In this document: piece by piece, positions 53,140-61,583 of the stretch
Layout of the letters: each line of letters begins with the position of its first letter
Position numbering within the stretch: the stretch's first letter is position 1
NCBI RefSeq assembly: GCF_019623905.1
Contig: NZ_CP069370.1
Location: forward strand, 2,666,001 to 2,730,000
From: Neotabrizicola shimadae
Lineage (GTDB): Bacteria; Pseudomonadota; Alphaproteobacteria; Rhodobacterales; Rhodobacteraceae
DNA: 64,000 nt
Direction: 5' to 3'
Notes under the pieces: generated by a model
The model's database searches: none
What the model saw: the letters and a program-made list of their open reading frames with translations, nothing else
Told to the model about the DNA's origin: nothing
Position numbers and translations under genes: made by a program

Positions 53140-54119
53140 AGAAACGCCAACTCGGGGCCGGTGGGCCGGAGGTTTCGGCCATCGGCCTTGGGTGTCTGTC
53201 CTTTGGCGGCACGTTCGGATCGACCACGGATGCGGAGTCGCTGCGCTGCCTGGACGCGGCATGGGACATGGGCATCGACTTCCTCGACACCGCCAACATC
53301 TATGGCATGGGCCGGTCGGAAGCGGTGATCAGCGAGTGGCTGCGGACCCGGAAGCACCGTCCGAAGATCGCCACCAAGGCGAGCTTCGTGACTGCGCCGG
53401 AGCGGCGGGTGGACAACTCGGAGGCGCATCTGCGGGCCGAACTCGAGGGCTCGCTGAAGCGGTTGGGGGTGGAGCAGGTGGAGCTGTTCTACATCCACCG
53501 CCACGAGAAGGGCCGGCCCATCGAGGAGGTGGCCGGGACGCTTGGCCGGCTGGTGGAGGAAGGCAAGATCGGGGGCTATGGGATGTCGGAGATCGCGCCC
53601 TATACGCTGCGGCGCGCCCATGCCGTGCACCCTTGCCGGGCGGTGCAGAACGAATACTCGCTGTGGACGCGGCAGCCGGAGCTGGGGCTGGTGCAGGAAT
53701 GTGCGCGGCTTGGCGTGGCCTTCGTGCCCTTCTCACCGCTGGCGCGGGGGGTGTTCGGGCGGGTGGTGTTCGATCCGGCCGACCCCGATGCCGGGTCGTT
53801 CCGCAAGGAGATTCCGCGGTTCATCGAACCCGACTGGTCGGCGAACCGGGCGCGGGTGGAGGCGTTCCGCGCCTGGGTCCATGCGCGCGGCTGGTCGGTG
53901 CCGGCGGTGGCGCTGGCCTGGCTGCTGGCCAAGGGGGAGCATGTGATCCCGATCCCCGGCACGCGGACGGCCGAAAACGTGCTGGACTGGCGCGGGGCGG
54001 ATGACCTGGTGCTGACGGCGGAGGACCTGGCCGAGATTGAGCGGCTGTTGCCGGTGGGCTGGGCGCAGGGAGACCGCTACAACGACGAGCAGGCGGGGAC
54101 GGTCGAACGCTATTCCTGA
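53136..54119 (+). CDS. Aldo/keto reductase
   Basis: NADPH-dependent TIM-barrel reductase of 327 residues with the catalytic tetrad D51, Y56, K81 and H121 (FLDTANIYG, IATKAS, YIHRHE) and cofactor loop IPIPGTRTAENV. Translationally coupled to the SHMT-like gene; it could reduce the aldehyde released by an aldolase reaction (inference). The 3' end overlaps the convergent chaC-like gene by 10 nt. Confidence 0.9.
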   Translation: MKKRQLGAGGPEVSAIGLGCLSFGGTFGSTTDAESLRCLDAAWDMGIDFLDTANIYGMGRSEAVISEWLRTRKHRPKIATKASFVTAPERRVDNSEAHLRAELEGSLKRLGVEQVELFYIHRHEKGRPIEEVAGTLGRLVEEGKIGGYGMSEIAPYTLRRAHAVHPCRAVQNEYSLWTRQPELGLVQECARLGVAFVPFSPLARGVFGRVVFDPADPDAGSFRKEIPRFIEPDWSANRARVEAFRAWVHARGWSVPAVALAWLLAKGEHVIPIPGTRTAENVLDWRGADDLVLTAEDLAEIERLLPVGWAQGDRYNDEQAGTVERYS

Positions 54120-54811
54120 GGGGCGAGCGGCGGCATGGCGGCGATTTCCGCCGCGACCCGGCGCTGGAGATCCCACAGGTAGCAGTCGTGGATGCCAAGC
54201 TGTTCCAGATGTTCCACCGTGTTGCGCAGGTAGGCGGCGCCGCTGCCCATGCGGCCGGCGGCACGGGCCAGCCGCTGCGCCTGGGCCTGAATGGGCAGGT
54301 GTTCGCGGTAGGGATGGCCATCCGGCATGGCGTAGAAAGCCAGCGCGGTGACCGGGCCTTCGGCGGTGCGGGCGGTCAGCCAGCGGAAGGTGGCCAGCCC
54401 TTCATTATGGACCGCCTCGCGCTTCAGGAGCGCGATCATCTGGGCGCGGGGATCGGCAGGAGCGAGACGGAAGGCCATGCCACGGCAGGACCCGCCACGG
54501 TCCAGCGCCAGCATCAGACCCGGCTGGTCGGGCGTGGCGCGCCAACTGGTCAGCCCGATGCAGAAGCTGCGGCGCCAACCGTGGATGAGGGCGGGCCGAG
54601 CCTCGACATGGGTGAACTCGGGGTTCCAGATCAGCGAGCCATAGGCAAAGACCCAGAACTCGTCCCCCGCCTGCGCCAAGAAGCGGTCGGCGGCGGCGGC
54701 GTAGTCGTCTTCGGTCAAGAGGGCGAAGCCGCGGTCTCCGCCGTCCTCGGGCACGATGCGCTCGACGCGGGCGACAAGTTCGGGTGTCAGGTCAGGGATG
54801 CGGGCGGCCAT
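54110..54811 (-). CDS. Glutathione-specific gamma-glutamylcyclotransferase (ChaC family)
   Basis: A 233-residue ChaC-type enzyme that degrades glutathione to 5-oxoproline and Cys-Gly. The substrate-binding YGSLIWNP motif starts the fold; RRSFCIGLTSWRATPDQPGLML and REAVHNEGLATFRW follow, as in ChaC. Shine-Dalgarno is weak. A separate small gene ends 31 nt upstream on the same strand. Confidence 0.87.
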   Translation of the reverse strand: MAARIPDLTPELVARVERIVPEDGGDRGFALLTEDDYAAAADRFLAQAGDEFWVFAYGSLIWNPEFTHVEARPALIHGWRRSFCIGLTSWRATPDQPGLMLALDRGGSCRGMAFRLAPADPRAQMIALLKREAVHNEGLATFRWLTARTAEGPVTALAFYAMPDGHPYREHLPIQAQAQRLARAAGRMGSGAAYLRNTVEHLEQLGIHDCYLWDLQRRVAAEIAAMPPLAPQE

Positions 54812-54842
54812 GGCGCGAGACTTGGCCGCCGCGCCGCCACCG

Positions 54843-55055
54843 TCAAGCCGGGTCGCGCGGCGCGGGGTGCAGGCAATCGCGCGGCGTACCGCTGCCGGGA
54901 TCGCAGGTGGCCCCGCAGGTCGCGCAGTGCCAGGTGGTCGGGCCAAGCCGGCGGTCCAGCCGCCAGCGGCAGTCGCGCGTGAGGGTGGAGCCGCGGCGCG
55001 ACCACCACATCGCCAGAAAGACGGCCACGGCCAGAAAGGGCAGAAGGACAGCCAT
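54843..55055 (-). CDS. Small membrane-anchored zinc-ribbon-like protein
   Basis: A 70-residue protein: one N-terminal transmembrane segment (AVLLPFLAVAVFLAMWW), a basic stretch (TLTRDCRWRLDRR) and a CATCGATC motif with a further Cys in RDCLHP, suggesting a small zinc ribbon. Similar short proteins are found in Rhodobacteraceae; no function is known to me. Confidence 0.65.
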   Translation of the reverse strand: MAVLLPFLAVAVFLAMWWSRRGSTLTRDCRWRLDRRLGPTTWHCATCGATCDPGSGTPRDCLHPAPRDPA

Positions 55056-55093
55056 GACGCCGGGCTACGCCGGCGCCGGCGGCACCGCAAGCC

Positions 55094-55297
55094 TTACTCG
55101 AAGGCGCAGCCCTTCTTGACCCCGAACATGCGGAACACCGAAGCCGCCGGGCAGAAGCCGGTGACCGAGGACTGGATCAGGTTCAGGCCGATGAAGACGG
55201 TGAACCAGACGAAGAGCGGCGAGACCCAGGCGGTCAAGGCCACGGAGAGGAGCACCATGGCCCCGGCAAACATCATCACGGAACGGTCGAGCGTCAT
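55094..55297 (-). CDS. DUF2892 (YgaP-type) inner-membrane protein
   Basis: A 67-residue protein with two transmembrane segments and the DUF2892 pattern: RSVMMFAGAMVLLSVAL, FVWFTVFIGLNLIQSSVTGFCPAASVFRMFGVK, ending with a cysteine near the C-terminus. In other bacteria this domain accompanies rhodanese and sulfide-responsive genes. Upstream lies an inverted repeat at 55334-55353 that may be its operator. Confidence 0.85.
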   Translation of the reverse strand: MTLDRSVMMFAGAMVLLSVALTAWVSPLFVWFTVFIGLNLIQSSVTGFCPAASVFRMFGVKKGCAFE

Positions 55298-55333
55298 TGG
55301 GAATCCTTTCGAATCGGCGTGTTGGCCAACACA

Positions 55334-55353
55334 TACATAATGTTGAATATGTA
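55334..55353. promoter_or_regulatory. TACATA-N8-TATGTA dyad upstream of DUF2892 gene
   Basis: Perfect 6-bp arms separated by 8 nt, in an AT-rich patch 37 nt upstream of the DUF2892 start. The geometry resembles operators of the ArsR-type sulfide sensors BigR/SqrR, which often control DUF2892 genes. No such regulator gene is in this window. Confidence 0.45.
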
Positions 55354-55463
55354 AGGTTCAAATGCGACAGGTTCGCCGCTTGCTCCGGGGCGCGCCCTGC
55401 TCGACCTTTGCCCAAATGCTGCCGCAAACCCGTGACACGGTTTCGTGAGGAATCGGAGGGGAC

Positions 55464-55667
55464 ATGGCCGTTCTGCTTGTCATCGCTGCGGGTCTGGCCG
55501 GTTTCATCGCGGCAGTTCTGGGCTGGACGGTGTTCGACATCGGCTTCCTGGCGGGGCTTGGCCTTTGGTCCGGCATCGGCACCCTGGGTTTTGTCCTGTC
55601 CCTGGCTTGGGCCTTGATGCCGCGCCGCAAGGGGCCGCCCTCCCTGCCCCAGCCGCAGCTCGCCTGA
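55464..55667 (+). CDS. Small hydrophobic membrane protein
   Basis: A 67-residue protein with two transmembrane stretches (VLLVIAAGLAGFIAAVLGW and LWSGIGTLGFVLSLAWALM) and a short basic, Pro-rich tail. GGAGGGG precedes the ATG. No family recognised. Confidence 0.6.
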   Translation: MAVLLVIAAGLAGFIAAVLGWTVFDIGFLAGLGLWSGIGTLGFVLSLAWALMPRRKGPPSLPQPQLA

Positions 55668-55835
55668 CCGCGGCTTCCCTTCAACCTTGCGGAATCGCGC
55701 GGAAAATGCCAACATCGCTGACGCGACGTTGTCTATCTCGATCCCTGTCTCCGACCATCGGCCGCGGCATCGACTGATCTGACTGAGCCGGGTCGCCGCA
55801 TTCCGCGGGCGGCATGAGAAACAGGAGTGTTCACG

Positions 55836-56042
55836 ATGGCCAAGGGCACCGTGAAATGGTTCAATGAAACCAAGGGCTACGGCTTCATCGCCCCGGAAGG
55901 CGGCAAGAAGGACGTGTTCGTCCACATCACCGCGCTGGAGCGTGCTGGCCTGCGTGGCCTGAAGGACGGCCAGGCCGTGACCTTCGACATCGAAAAGAGC
56001 CGTGACGGCCGCGAATCGGCGACCAACCTCGCTCTGGCCTGA
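55836..56042 (+). CDS. Cold-shock protein (CspA family)
   Basis: A 68-residue OB-fold RNA/DNA chaperone with both RNP motifs: KGYGFIAP (RNP1) and DVFVHI (RNP2). ATG at 55836 follows AGGAG. The 168-bp gap upstream, with room for a long 5' leader as csp genes often have, shows no obvious structure. A strong hairpin terminator follows. Confidence 0.95.
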   Translation: MAKGTVKWFNETKGYGFIAPEGGKKDVFVHITALERAGLRGLKDGQAVTFDIEKSRDGRESATNLALA

Positions 56043-56065
56043 TCCAGGCCTTCGGCAGAATTCGG

Positions 56066-56089
56066 AAGGGCGGGCCTTGGCCCGCCCTT
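56066..56089. terminator. Bidirectional intrinsic terminator
   Basis: AAGGGCGGGCC (56066-56076) and GGCCCGCCCTT (56079-56089) form an 11-bp stem with TTTC after it; on the other strand the stem begins with AAGG and ends in CTT. It lies between the csp stop and the stop of the convergent receiver-like gene. Confidence 0.8.
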
Positions 56090-56536
56090 TCACATTGCCG
56101 GGCGGTCCCAGTCGAAGCGGCGGTGTAGAAGCTGTTCCATGCCGACGCGCAGCGCCACCGAGGACACCGGCTGGTGCAGGATGGCGGGATCGCGCCAGTC
56201 ATCTGGGAAGTGCTGTTCGGCGCGGTCGGCGGTCAGCAGGATCACCGGGAGCGGGCGCTTCAACTGGCCCAGAAGGGCGGCGGCGCGGCGCCCCGCATCA
56301 ACCCCGCCGAACGCGTCGCATTCCATGACGAAAAGCCCGTAATCCGAGGAATCGTCCATCAGATCGCCCAGAACGGAGTAAAGCTCTTCGGCCGTCTCGA
56401 CCTCGGCCCCGGTGGCGCAAAGCCGGGCGATCAGGGCATCGCGGCCGGGCGTGCCGGCGCATGTCAGAAGCAGGACGCGCACACCTTCACCGACCCGGTC
56501 GACGGGATGGGGGTGATCGAAATGCGCCCTGATCAT
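56090..56536 (-). CDS. Response-regulator receiver-like protein
   Basis: A 148-residue single-domain protein shaped like a CheY receiver: VRVLLLTCAGT, a central FVMECDAFGG strand (its Asp at the phosphorylation position), PLPVILLTADRAEQHF (Thr of the switch), and a final ILHQPVSSVALR where receivers have K-P. The usual Lys is replaced by Gln, so it may be a pseudo-receiver. No histidine kinase is adjacent. Confidence 0.6.
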   Translation of the reverse strand: MIRAHFDHPHPVDRVGEGVRVLLLTCAGTPGRDALIARLCATGAEVETAEELYSVLGDLMDDSSDYGLFVMECDAFGGVDAGRRAAALLGQLKRPLPVILLTADRAEQHFPDDWRDPAILHQPVSSVALRVGMEQLLHRRFDWDRPAM

Positions 56537-56680
56537 TGCGGTCTCCAGCTTTCGTAGTTTCCTGCATCGCTGCGGATTGGGGCCAGGTTATGAACAAAGC
56601 GGGCAGATTCCGCGGCGCAGCGGAAAGCTCCCATTGCCATCAAGCGGCCGCCGGGCGAGGCTTGGGCCGAAGAGGGCAAG

Positions 56681-57616
56681 ATGACCGACTACAGCCAGCT
56701 GATCGACGACGAGACCTGGGACTTCATCCGCACGACGGATGCGGCCTATCCGCCCGACACGGCGACGCTGACGATTGCCGACCAGCGGGCGATCTATGAC
56801 CGCATGTGCCGGCTGTTCTTCCGCGGCTATCCGCCGGGGGTGACGGCGGCGGACCGGATGTTCGGCGGGGTGCCCTGCCGGATCTATCCGGGCGACGGGG
56901 CGGTGGTGGTCTATTTCCATGGCGGGGGCTTCGTCGTGGGCGGGCTGCATTCGCATGACGATGTCTGCGCCGAGATCCGCGCGCGCACCGGGCATACGGT
57001 GGTGGCCGTGGATTACCGGCTGTCGCCCGAGCATCCGCATCCGGCGGCTTTCGATGACGCCTGCGCGGCGACGCGCGCGGTGGCCGACGAGATCGGCGGG
57101 CCGATGGTTCTGGCGGGCGACAGCGCGGGGGGCAACCTGGCGGCGGCAGTGGCGCAGGCGATCGGGCGGAATGGGGCACTTGGAATCGTGGGCCAGGTGC
57201 TGATCTATCCCGGCCTGGGCGGCAGGCGCGGCGAGGGAAGCTATGTGACACATGCCCATGCGCCGATGCTGACGGCGGCGGACATCGCCTTCTATGCCGG
57301 CATCCGCCATGGCGGCGTGGCGCCGGAGGCGCCGGATGCAACGGTCAGCCCGCTGGCCGACACGGATTTCTCCGGCCTGCCGCCCACCCTGGCGATTGCC
57401 GCGGAATGCGATCCGCTGGCCGACGATGCGCCCGCCTATGCCGCGAAGATCGTGGCGGCGGGGGGTGTGGCGGTTGCGGTCACCGAGCCGGGCCTGGTGC
57501 ATGGCTATCTGCGGGCGCGGTCCAGCGTGGGGCGTGCGGCGCGCAGCTTTGACCGCATCTGCGCCGGCATCGCGGCACTGGTGAAAGGCACGTTCCCCGA
57601 GGAGGTTCCGACATGA
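56681..57616 (+). CDS. Alpha/beta hydrolase, hormone-sensitive-lipase family
   Basis: Esterase/carboxylesterase of 311 residues with the oxyanion motif YFHGGGFVVGG, nucleophile GDSAGGN, aspartate in ECDPLADDA, and histidine in LVHGYL. HSL-type enzymes act on short acyl esters. It overlaps the class II aldolase gene by 4 nt, so both probably act on one substrate. Confidence 0.9.
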   Translation: MTDYSQLIDDETWDFIRTTDAAYPPDTATLTIADQRAIYDRMCRLFFRGYPPGVTAADRMFGGVPCRIYPGDGAVVVYFHGGGFVVGGLHSHDDVCAEIRARTGHTVVAVDYRLSPEHPHPAAFDDACAATRAVADEIGGPMVLAGDSAGGNLAAAVAQAIGRNGALGIVGQVLIYPGLGGRRGEGSYVTHAHAPMLTAADIAFYAGIRHGGVAPEAPDATVSPLADTDFSGLPPTLAIAAECDPLADDAPAYAAKIVAAGGVAVAVTEPGLVHGYLRARSSVGRAARSFDRICAGIAALVKGTFPEEVPT

Positions 57617-58362
57617 ATGCCCCTGCCCCCAACCTCACCCACTGGCTCGAAAGGGTGGACATGGCCGCCGCCTTCCGCTGGACGGTGCGCGAGAGGATGC
57701 ACGAATCCGTGGCCAACCATTTCTCGCTCGCGGTGAACCCGGACGGGACGCGGTTCCTCATCAACCCCAACGGCCGGCATTTCGCCCGGATCCGGGCGAG
57801 CGATCTGCTGGAGCTGGATGCCAACGACCCCGCCACGATGGACAGGCCAGATGCGCCCGATCCCACGGCTTGGGGGCTGCACGGGGCCATCCACCGCGCC
57901 TGTCGCCATGCCCGCTGCGTGATGCATGTCCATTCGGTCCATGCCACGGTGCTGGCTAGTCTGGCGGACAGCCACCTGCCGGCCATCGACCAGAACACGG
58001 CCATGTTCCACAACCGGCATGTGGTGGACGAGCATTACGGGGGAATGGCCTTCGAGGAGGAGGGGGCGCGCTGCGCGGCGATGCTGGCGGACCCCAAGGT
58101 GATTGCCATGGTGATGGGCAACCACGGTGTGCTGGTGGTGGGCCGCACGGTGGCCGAGGCGTTCAACCGGCTCTACTATTTCGAGCGGGCGGCCGAGACC
58201 TATATCCGGGCGTTGCAGACCGGGCGGCCCCTGCGGGTGCTGCCCGAGGCGGTGGCGGAAAAGACCGCGCGGGAATGGGAGGCCTATCCCGGCTTTGCCG
58301 AGGCCCATCTGCGCGAGATCAGGGCGCTTCTGGACGCCGAGGGCAGCGACTTCGCCAGCTGA
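57613..58362 (+). CDS. Class II aldolase/adducin-family protein
   Basis: A 249-residue zinc-dependent aldolase-fold protein related to L-fuculose-phosphate aldolase. Metal-binding histidines in CVMHVHS and in VMGNHGVLV (the third ligand). The phosphate-binding residues of true sugar-phosphate aldolases are not obvious, so decarboxylase or other lyase activity is possible. Followed by a large inverted repeat. Confidence 0.85.
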   Translation: MNAPAPNLTHWLERVDMAAAFRWTVRERMHESVANHFSLAVNPDGTRFLINPNGRHFARIRASDLLELDANDPATMDRPDAPDPTAWGLHGAIHRACRHARCVMHVHSVHATVLASLADSHLPAIDQNTAMFHNRHVVDEHYGGMAFEEEGARCAAMLADPKVIAMVMGNHGVLVVGRTVAEAFNRLYYFERAAETYIRALQTGRPLRVLPEAVAEKTAREWEAYPGFAEAHLREIRALLDAEGSDFAS

Positions 58363-58368
58363 CCGCTG

Positions 58369-58434
58369 CGCCCCGGCGCAGGCCGGGGCCTTGCCGGGCG
58401 GGGTGGAGCCGAGGCCCCGGCCTGCGCCGGGGCG
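58369..58434. terminator. 23-bp perfect inverted repeat between convergent genes
   Basis: Left arm 58369-58391 and right arm 58412-58434 are perfect complements (core CCCCGGCGCAGGCCGGGG), with a 20-nt loop. There is no T-run on either side. It could be a two-way terminator or a REP-like element. Confidence 0.6.
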
Positions 58435-58450
58435 AGACACGGACAAAAGA

Positions 58451-59287
58451 TCAGGGTTGAAGGAAAGGACGGGCCTTCATCGTCTCGGGCACCGGAACGC
58501 CCATGCGGGTGAGGATCGAGGGCGCGAGCGCCAGTTGATCCAGCACCACGTCGGGCGCGGGGAGCGTGGCCCCGCCGAAGTAGTAGAAGGCGAAGTCCTG
58601 CTGCGCCTCGCCCGTGCCGCCGTGGTGGCCGCGCGCGTCCTGACCGTGGTCGGCGGTGACGATGACCTCGTAGCCGGCCTTGCGCCAGCGATGGAGGAAG
58701 GGGGCGAGCATCTCGTCCATCTTGTAGCAGGCGTCGTCCATTTCCTCGCAATCGTGGAAGAAGCGGTGGCCCATGCTGTCGAGCGTGCAGGTGTGCAGGA
58801 TGCCGTAGTCGATGCCCTTGCGTTCGCAGAGCATGGTGAGCGTGGCAAACAGATCCACATCCGAGGGCGTCATCTGGTTGCAGCCGGAATCGCCCGTCAT
58901 GGTGTGGAAGCGGCCATGGGTGATCGGGCCGCCGGGTTCATCGTATTCGATGTCGCGGACCAGATCGAACGGGTAGCGGTTGAAGAATTCGGACCAGAAC
59001 GAGTGGGTCACGGCCCCCGTGACCCGGCCCGCCTTGACCAATTCCGAGAAGACATCCGGAAACTCCAGCCGCCGGCGCTGTGCGTTGCCCCAGATGCCAT
59101 GCACCTGCGGGGCAAGGCCCGTGTGGATGGAGGCATAGCAGGTGCCCGAGGTCGAGGGCAGGACCGAGCGCATCCGGCGCACCTGCGCCTCGCCCGAGGC
59201 GACCCAGCCTTCGAGATTGCCGAACAGGCGCCGCCAGTTGGCGTAAGGCACGCCGTCCAGGATGATGAGCAAGAGCTTCGCGGACAT
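58451..59287 (-). CDS. Type I phosphodiesterase/nucleotide pyrophosphatase-family enzyme
   Basis: Alkaline-phosphatase-superfamily hydrolase, 278 residues. Metal ligands: Asp in IILDGVP (D11), Asp/His in LDSMGHRF and TADHGQDARGHHGG; nucleophile Ser/Thr in PSTSGTCYASIHTG (46-47). No signal peptide, so cytoplasmic. It acts on phosphodiesters or phosphonates. It begins 4 nt after the diheme-cytochrome gene stop. Confidence 0.87.
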   Translation of the reverse strand: MSAKLLLIILDGVPYANWRRLFGNLEGWVASGEAQVRRMRSVLPSTSGTCYASIHTGLAPQVHGIWGNAQRRRLEFPDVFSELVKAGRVTGAVTHSFWSEFFNRYPFDLVRDIEYDEPGGPITHGRFHTMTGDSGCNQMTPSDVDLFATLTMLCERKGIDYGILHTCTLDSMGHRFFHDCEEMDDACYKMDEMLAPFLHRWRKAGYEVIVTADHGQDARGHHGGTGEAQQDFAFYYFGGATLPAPDVVLDQLALAPSILTRMGVPVPETMKARPFLQP

Positions 59288-59291
59288 GTCG

Positions 59292-60254
59292 TCACTCCTT
59301 CAGCGATGCGATCCAGTCCCGGATCAGCGCCGCGCCTTCTTCGGGCACCATGCTGCGGCCAAGCTCTGGCATCATCACGCCGGGATCGGTCGAGGTGAGG
59401 CGGTAAAGCAGGATCGAAGCGTCGGGGTCGCCCGGCACGATGTCGTATTCCAGGTTGCCCGAGCCGCGACCGGCGGCGACCGGGCGCTTCATCACGCCAA
59501 GGCGCAGCGGATCGGCCTCGTCCCAGGTGAGATAGAGGCCCGAGGTGTCGGCCGGATGGCCGGGCGCGTGGCAGTGGCCGCAATTCGCATCGAGCCAGGC
59601 CCTGGCGCGGACATCGAGCGGCACGGCGGTGTCGGTGTAGTCCGGCACAGCCGGGGCATCGGCAGGCACGGAGGTCAGCACATGGGCTGCCGCCAGCCGG
59701 TCGAGCTGGTCGCCGGTGTTGAGGTTGCGCAGCTTCGGCCCGATGGGCGTGATCTGCTTGTCTGCGCCGATGTGGCAGGCCTTGCACTGGTTGGCGTTGG
59801 GGACGTGATAGGCCGCCGGACCGTGGCCGGTGTCGATGGTCATGTCGGCCCCGGCAAGACGAAGCTCGGCATCTGTGCCATCGGCGTTCCAGACATAGGG
59901 CCAGGCCTTCCAGCCGGATGCCTGATGCAGCAGCACGCGGGTTTCGACCCGGTGATCGTCATAGCGGAAGGTCTTGATCAGCGCGGATCCGACGGGCAGG
60001 TCCAACAGGCCGCCGGTCCCGGGATCGACCGGCGCGGGAGTGTAAAGGAAACGGTCCTTGTCGGCATAATCGGTGAAGAGCGGCGCCGAGATGACATAGG
60101 GCACGACGCCCGGCGCGGGGGTGCCGGCGGCGAGGTCGTCAAAGAATCCATAGTCGGACAGGTGCCTGACCGGGCGCGGCGCGGCGATGGCATCGGGCTG
60201 CACCTCTGCCAGTGCAGGCGTGGCCAGAACCAGCAGCGCCGCCGCGAGCCTCAT
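59292..60254 (-). CDS. Diheme c-type cytochrome, SO_2930/HNE_0200 family
   Basis: Exported protein of 320 residues. Sec signal RLAAALLVLATPALA, then a domain with SAPLFTDYADKDRFLY, and two heme-c sites: CKACH and CGHCH, with a possible axial Met in PGVMMPELG. The family is known as a conserved hypothetical always found with a parallel beta-helix partner, as here; the two genes overlap by 4 nt. Substrate unknown. Confidence 0.85.
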   Translation of the reverse strand: MRLAAALLVLATPALAEVQPDAIAAPRPVRHLSDYGFFDDLAAGTPAPGVVPYVISAPLFTDYADKDRFLYTPAPVDPGTGGLLDLPVGSALIKTFRYDDHRVETRVLLHQASGWKAWPYVWNADGTDAELRLAGADMTIDTGHGPAAYHVPNANQCKACHIGADKQITPIGPKLRNLNTGDQLDRLAAAHVLTSVPADAPAVPDYTDTAVPLDVRARAWLDANCGHCHAPGHPADTSGLYLTWDEADPLRLGVMKRPVAAGRGSGNLEYDIVPGDPDASILLYRLTSTDPGVMMPELGRSMVPEEGAALIRDWIASLKE

Positions 60255-61519
60255 TTCGCGAACTCGGCCCAGGCGCCGGGATGCGAGACATCGCGGCCAC
60301 GGATCACCACCTGAACCGGCGGCAGCGGGGCCAGCGGCTCGGACAGCTCGGCCGGGTCGGTCTTGACCGAGTGCAGGAAGGGCAGGCCGAAGAAGCCCAC
60401 GAAATCGGCATTGGCATAGGGCGGGTTGGTGGCATGGCTGTTGTTCGCCACGAGATGCCCCTCGCCCGCGGCCAGGCCCGTGGTGAACCACTGCGACAGC
60501 GGCATCACCCCATCCCAGACCACATCCGGGACCGGCACGCCCAGGGCCTTTCGCAGGGCGCTGCCGAATTCGCCGGGATCGGGATCGGTGCCGCCGCCGG
60601 TGAAACGGTTGTCGTGGATGTGGATGCGGCGGGGATGCGGATAGTAGCTTTCGTCGGTGAAGTCCTTGACGTAGCTGCCGAAGATCAGGTTGACCGTCTT
60701 GTTGTCGGCGAAGTCGTTGTCGAAGACCTCGACATCGGTGTTGGCCATGATGAGCATCCCGGTCCCGGCCGGGACGAGGCCCACGATGTTGCCCTGCGGC
60801 GCGAAGTTCGGGGTGTTGTTGGCAAGGCTGCGGTTGTGGAACACGCGGATGTCATGACCCTTCTGCTGCGGCAGGTCGGGCAGGTCAAAGACCAGAAGGC
60901 CCCCGGTGTTATTGGTCACCAGATTGTCGAACACATCGGCGTAGTAGCAGTTCTCGATTTCCAGCCCGGCCACGTTGTATTCGGCCCGGCTGTTGCGCAC
61001 GACGATGCGCTGGCTTTGGCCGACATAGATGCCGGCATCCGAGGCGCCGATGGCGACCACGCCATCCAGCAGAACGTTCCGCGATTCCACGGGGTAGAAG
61101 CCGTAGGCGCCGTTCGCGGCATCCGGGCCGTTCGTCCATTCGGCGCGCAGGCGGATCATGGCGATGCCGTCCACACCCTTGGCCTTGATCGCATCGCCCT
61201 TGGCGTCCTCGACCGCGAAATCCTTGAGGATGGCACCGTTCGCCGTGACGATCAGCCCTTCGGCGCCCCCGGTCTGGCCCTTGAAGGACAGGACCGAGGC
61301 ATCCATGCCCGCGCCGCGGAGCGTGACATCCTCGTTCGCGAGCGAGAGCTGGTTCACGATGTCATAGCGGCCGGGGGCGAGCACCACCTCGTCACCCGGC
61401 TGGGCGAGGATCAGGGCCTCTTGCAGCGCGGCCTCGGCGTCGGGGCCGGGGGCGATGGCGAAGGTCTCGGCGGCGGCGGGGCTGGCCAGCAGCGCCAGCA
61501 GGATCAGGTGCTTTGTCAT
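60251..61519 (-). CDS. Secreted parallel beta-helix repeat protein
   Basis: A 422-residue exported protein (signal KHLILLALLASPAAA). Repeating strands typical of a right-handed beta-helix follow, with asparagine ladders such as VFDNLVTNNTGG, VFHNRSLANNTP and VFDNDFADNKTV. It resembles the family paired with SO_2930-type cytochromes. A carbohydrate- or surface-directed role is plausible, but no catalytic residues of pectate lyases can be pointed to. SD is weak. Confidence 0.82.
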   Translation of the reverse strand: MTKHLILLALLASPAAAETFAIAPGPDAEAALQEALILAQPGDEVVLAPGRYDIVNQLSLANEDVTLRGAGMDASVLSFKGQTGGAEGLIVTANGAILKDFAVEDAKGDAIKAKGVDGIAMIRLRAEWTNGPDAANGAYGFYPVESRNVLLDGVVAIGASDAGIYVGQSQRIVVRNSRAEYNVAGLEIENCYYADVFDNLVTNNTGGLLVFDLPDLPQQKGHDIRVFHNRSLANNTPNFAPQGNIVGLVPAGTGMLIMANTDVEVFDNDFADNKTVNLIFGSYVKDFTDESYYPHPRRIHIHDNRFTGGGTDPDPGEFGSALRKALGVPVPDVVWDGVMPLSQWFTTGLAAGEGHLVANNSHATNPPYANADFVGFFGLPFLHSVKTDPAELSEPLAPLPPVQVVIRGRDVSHPGAWAEFAK

Positions 61520-61583
61520 GGCGTCATTTCTGCCGGGCCGGGGCGGCCCCTTGCAACGGGCGGCAGCGCGGGCTGCCGCCACG

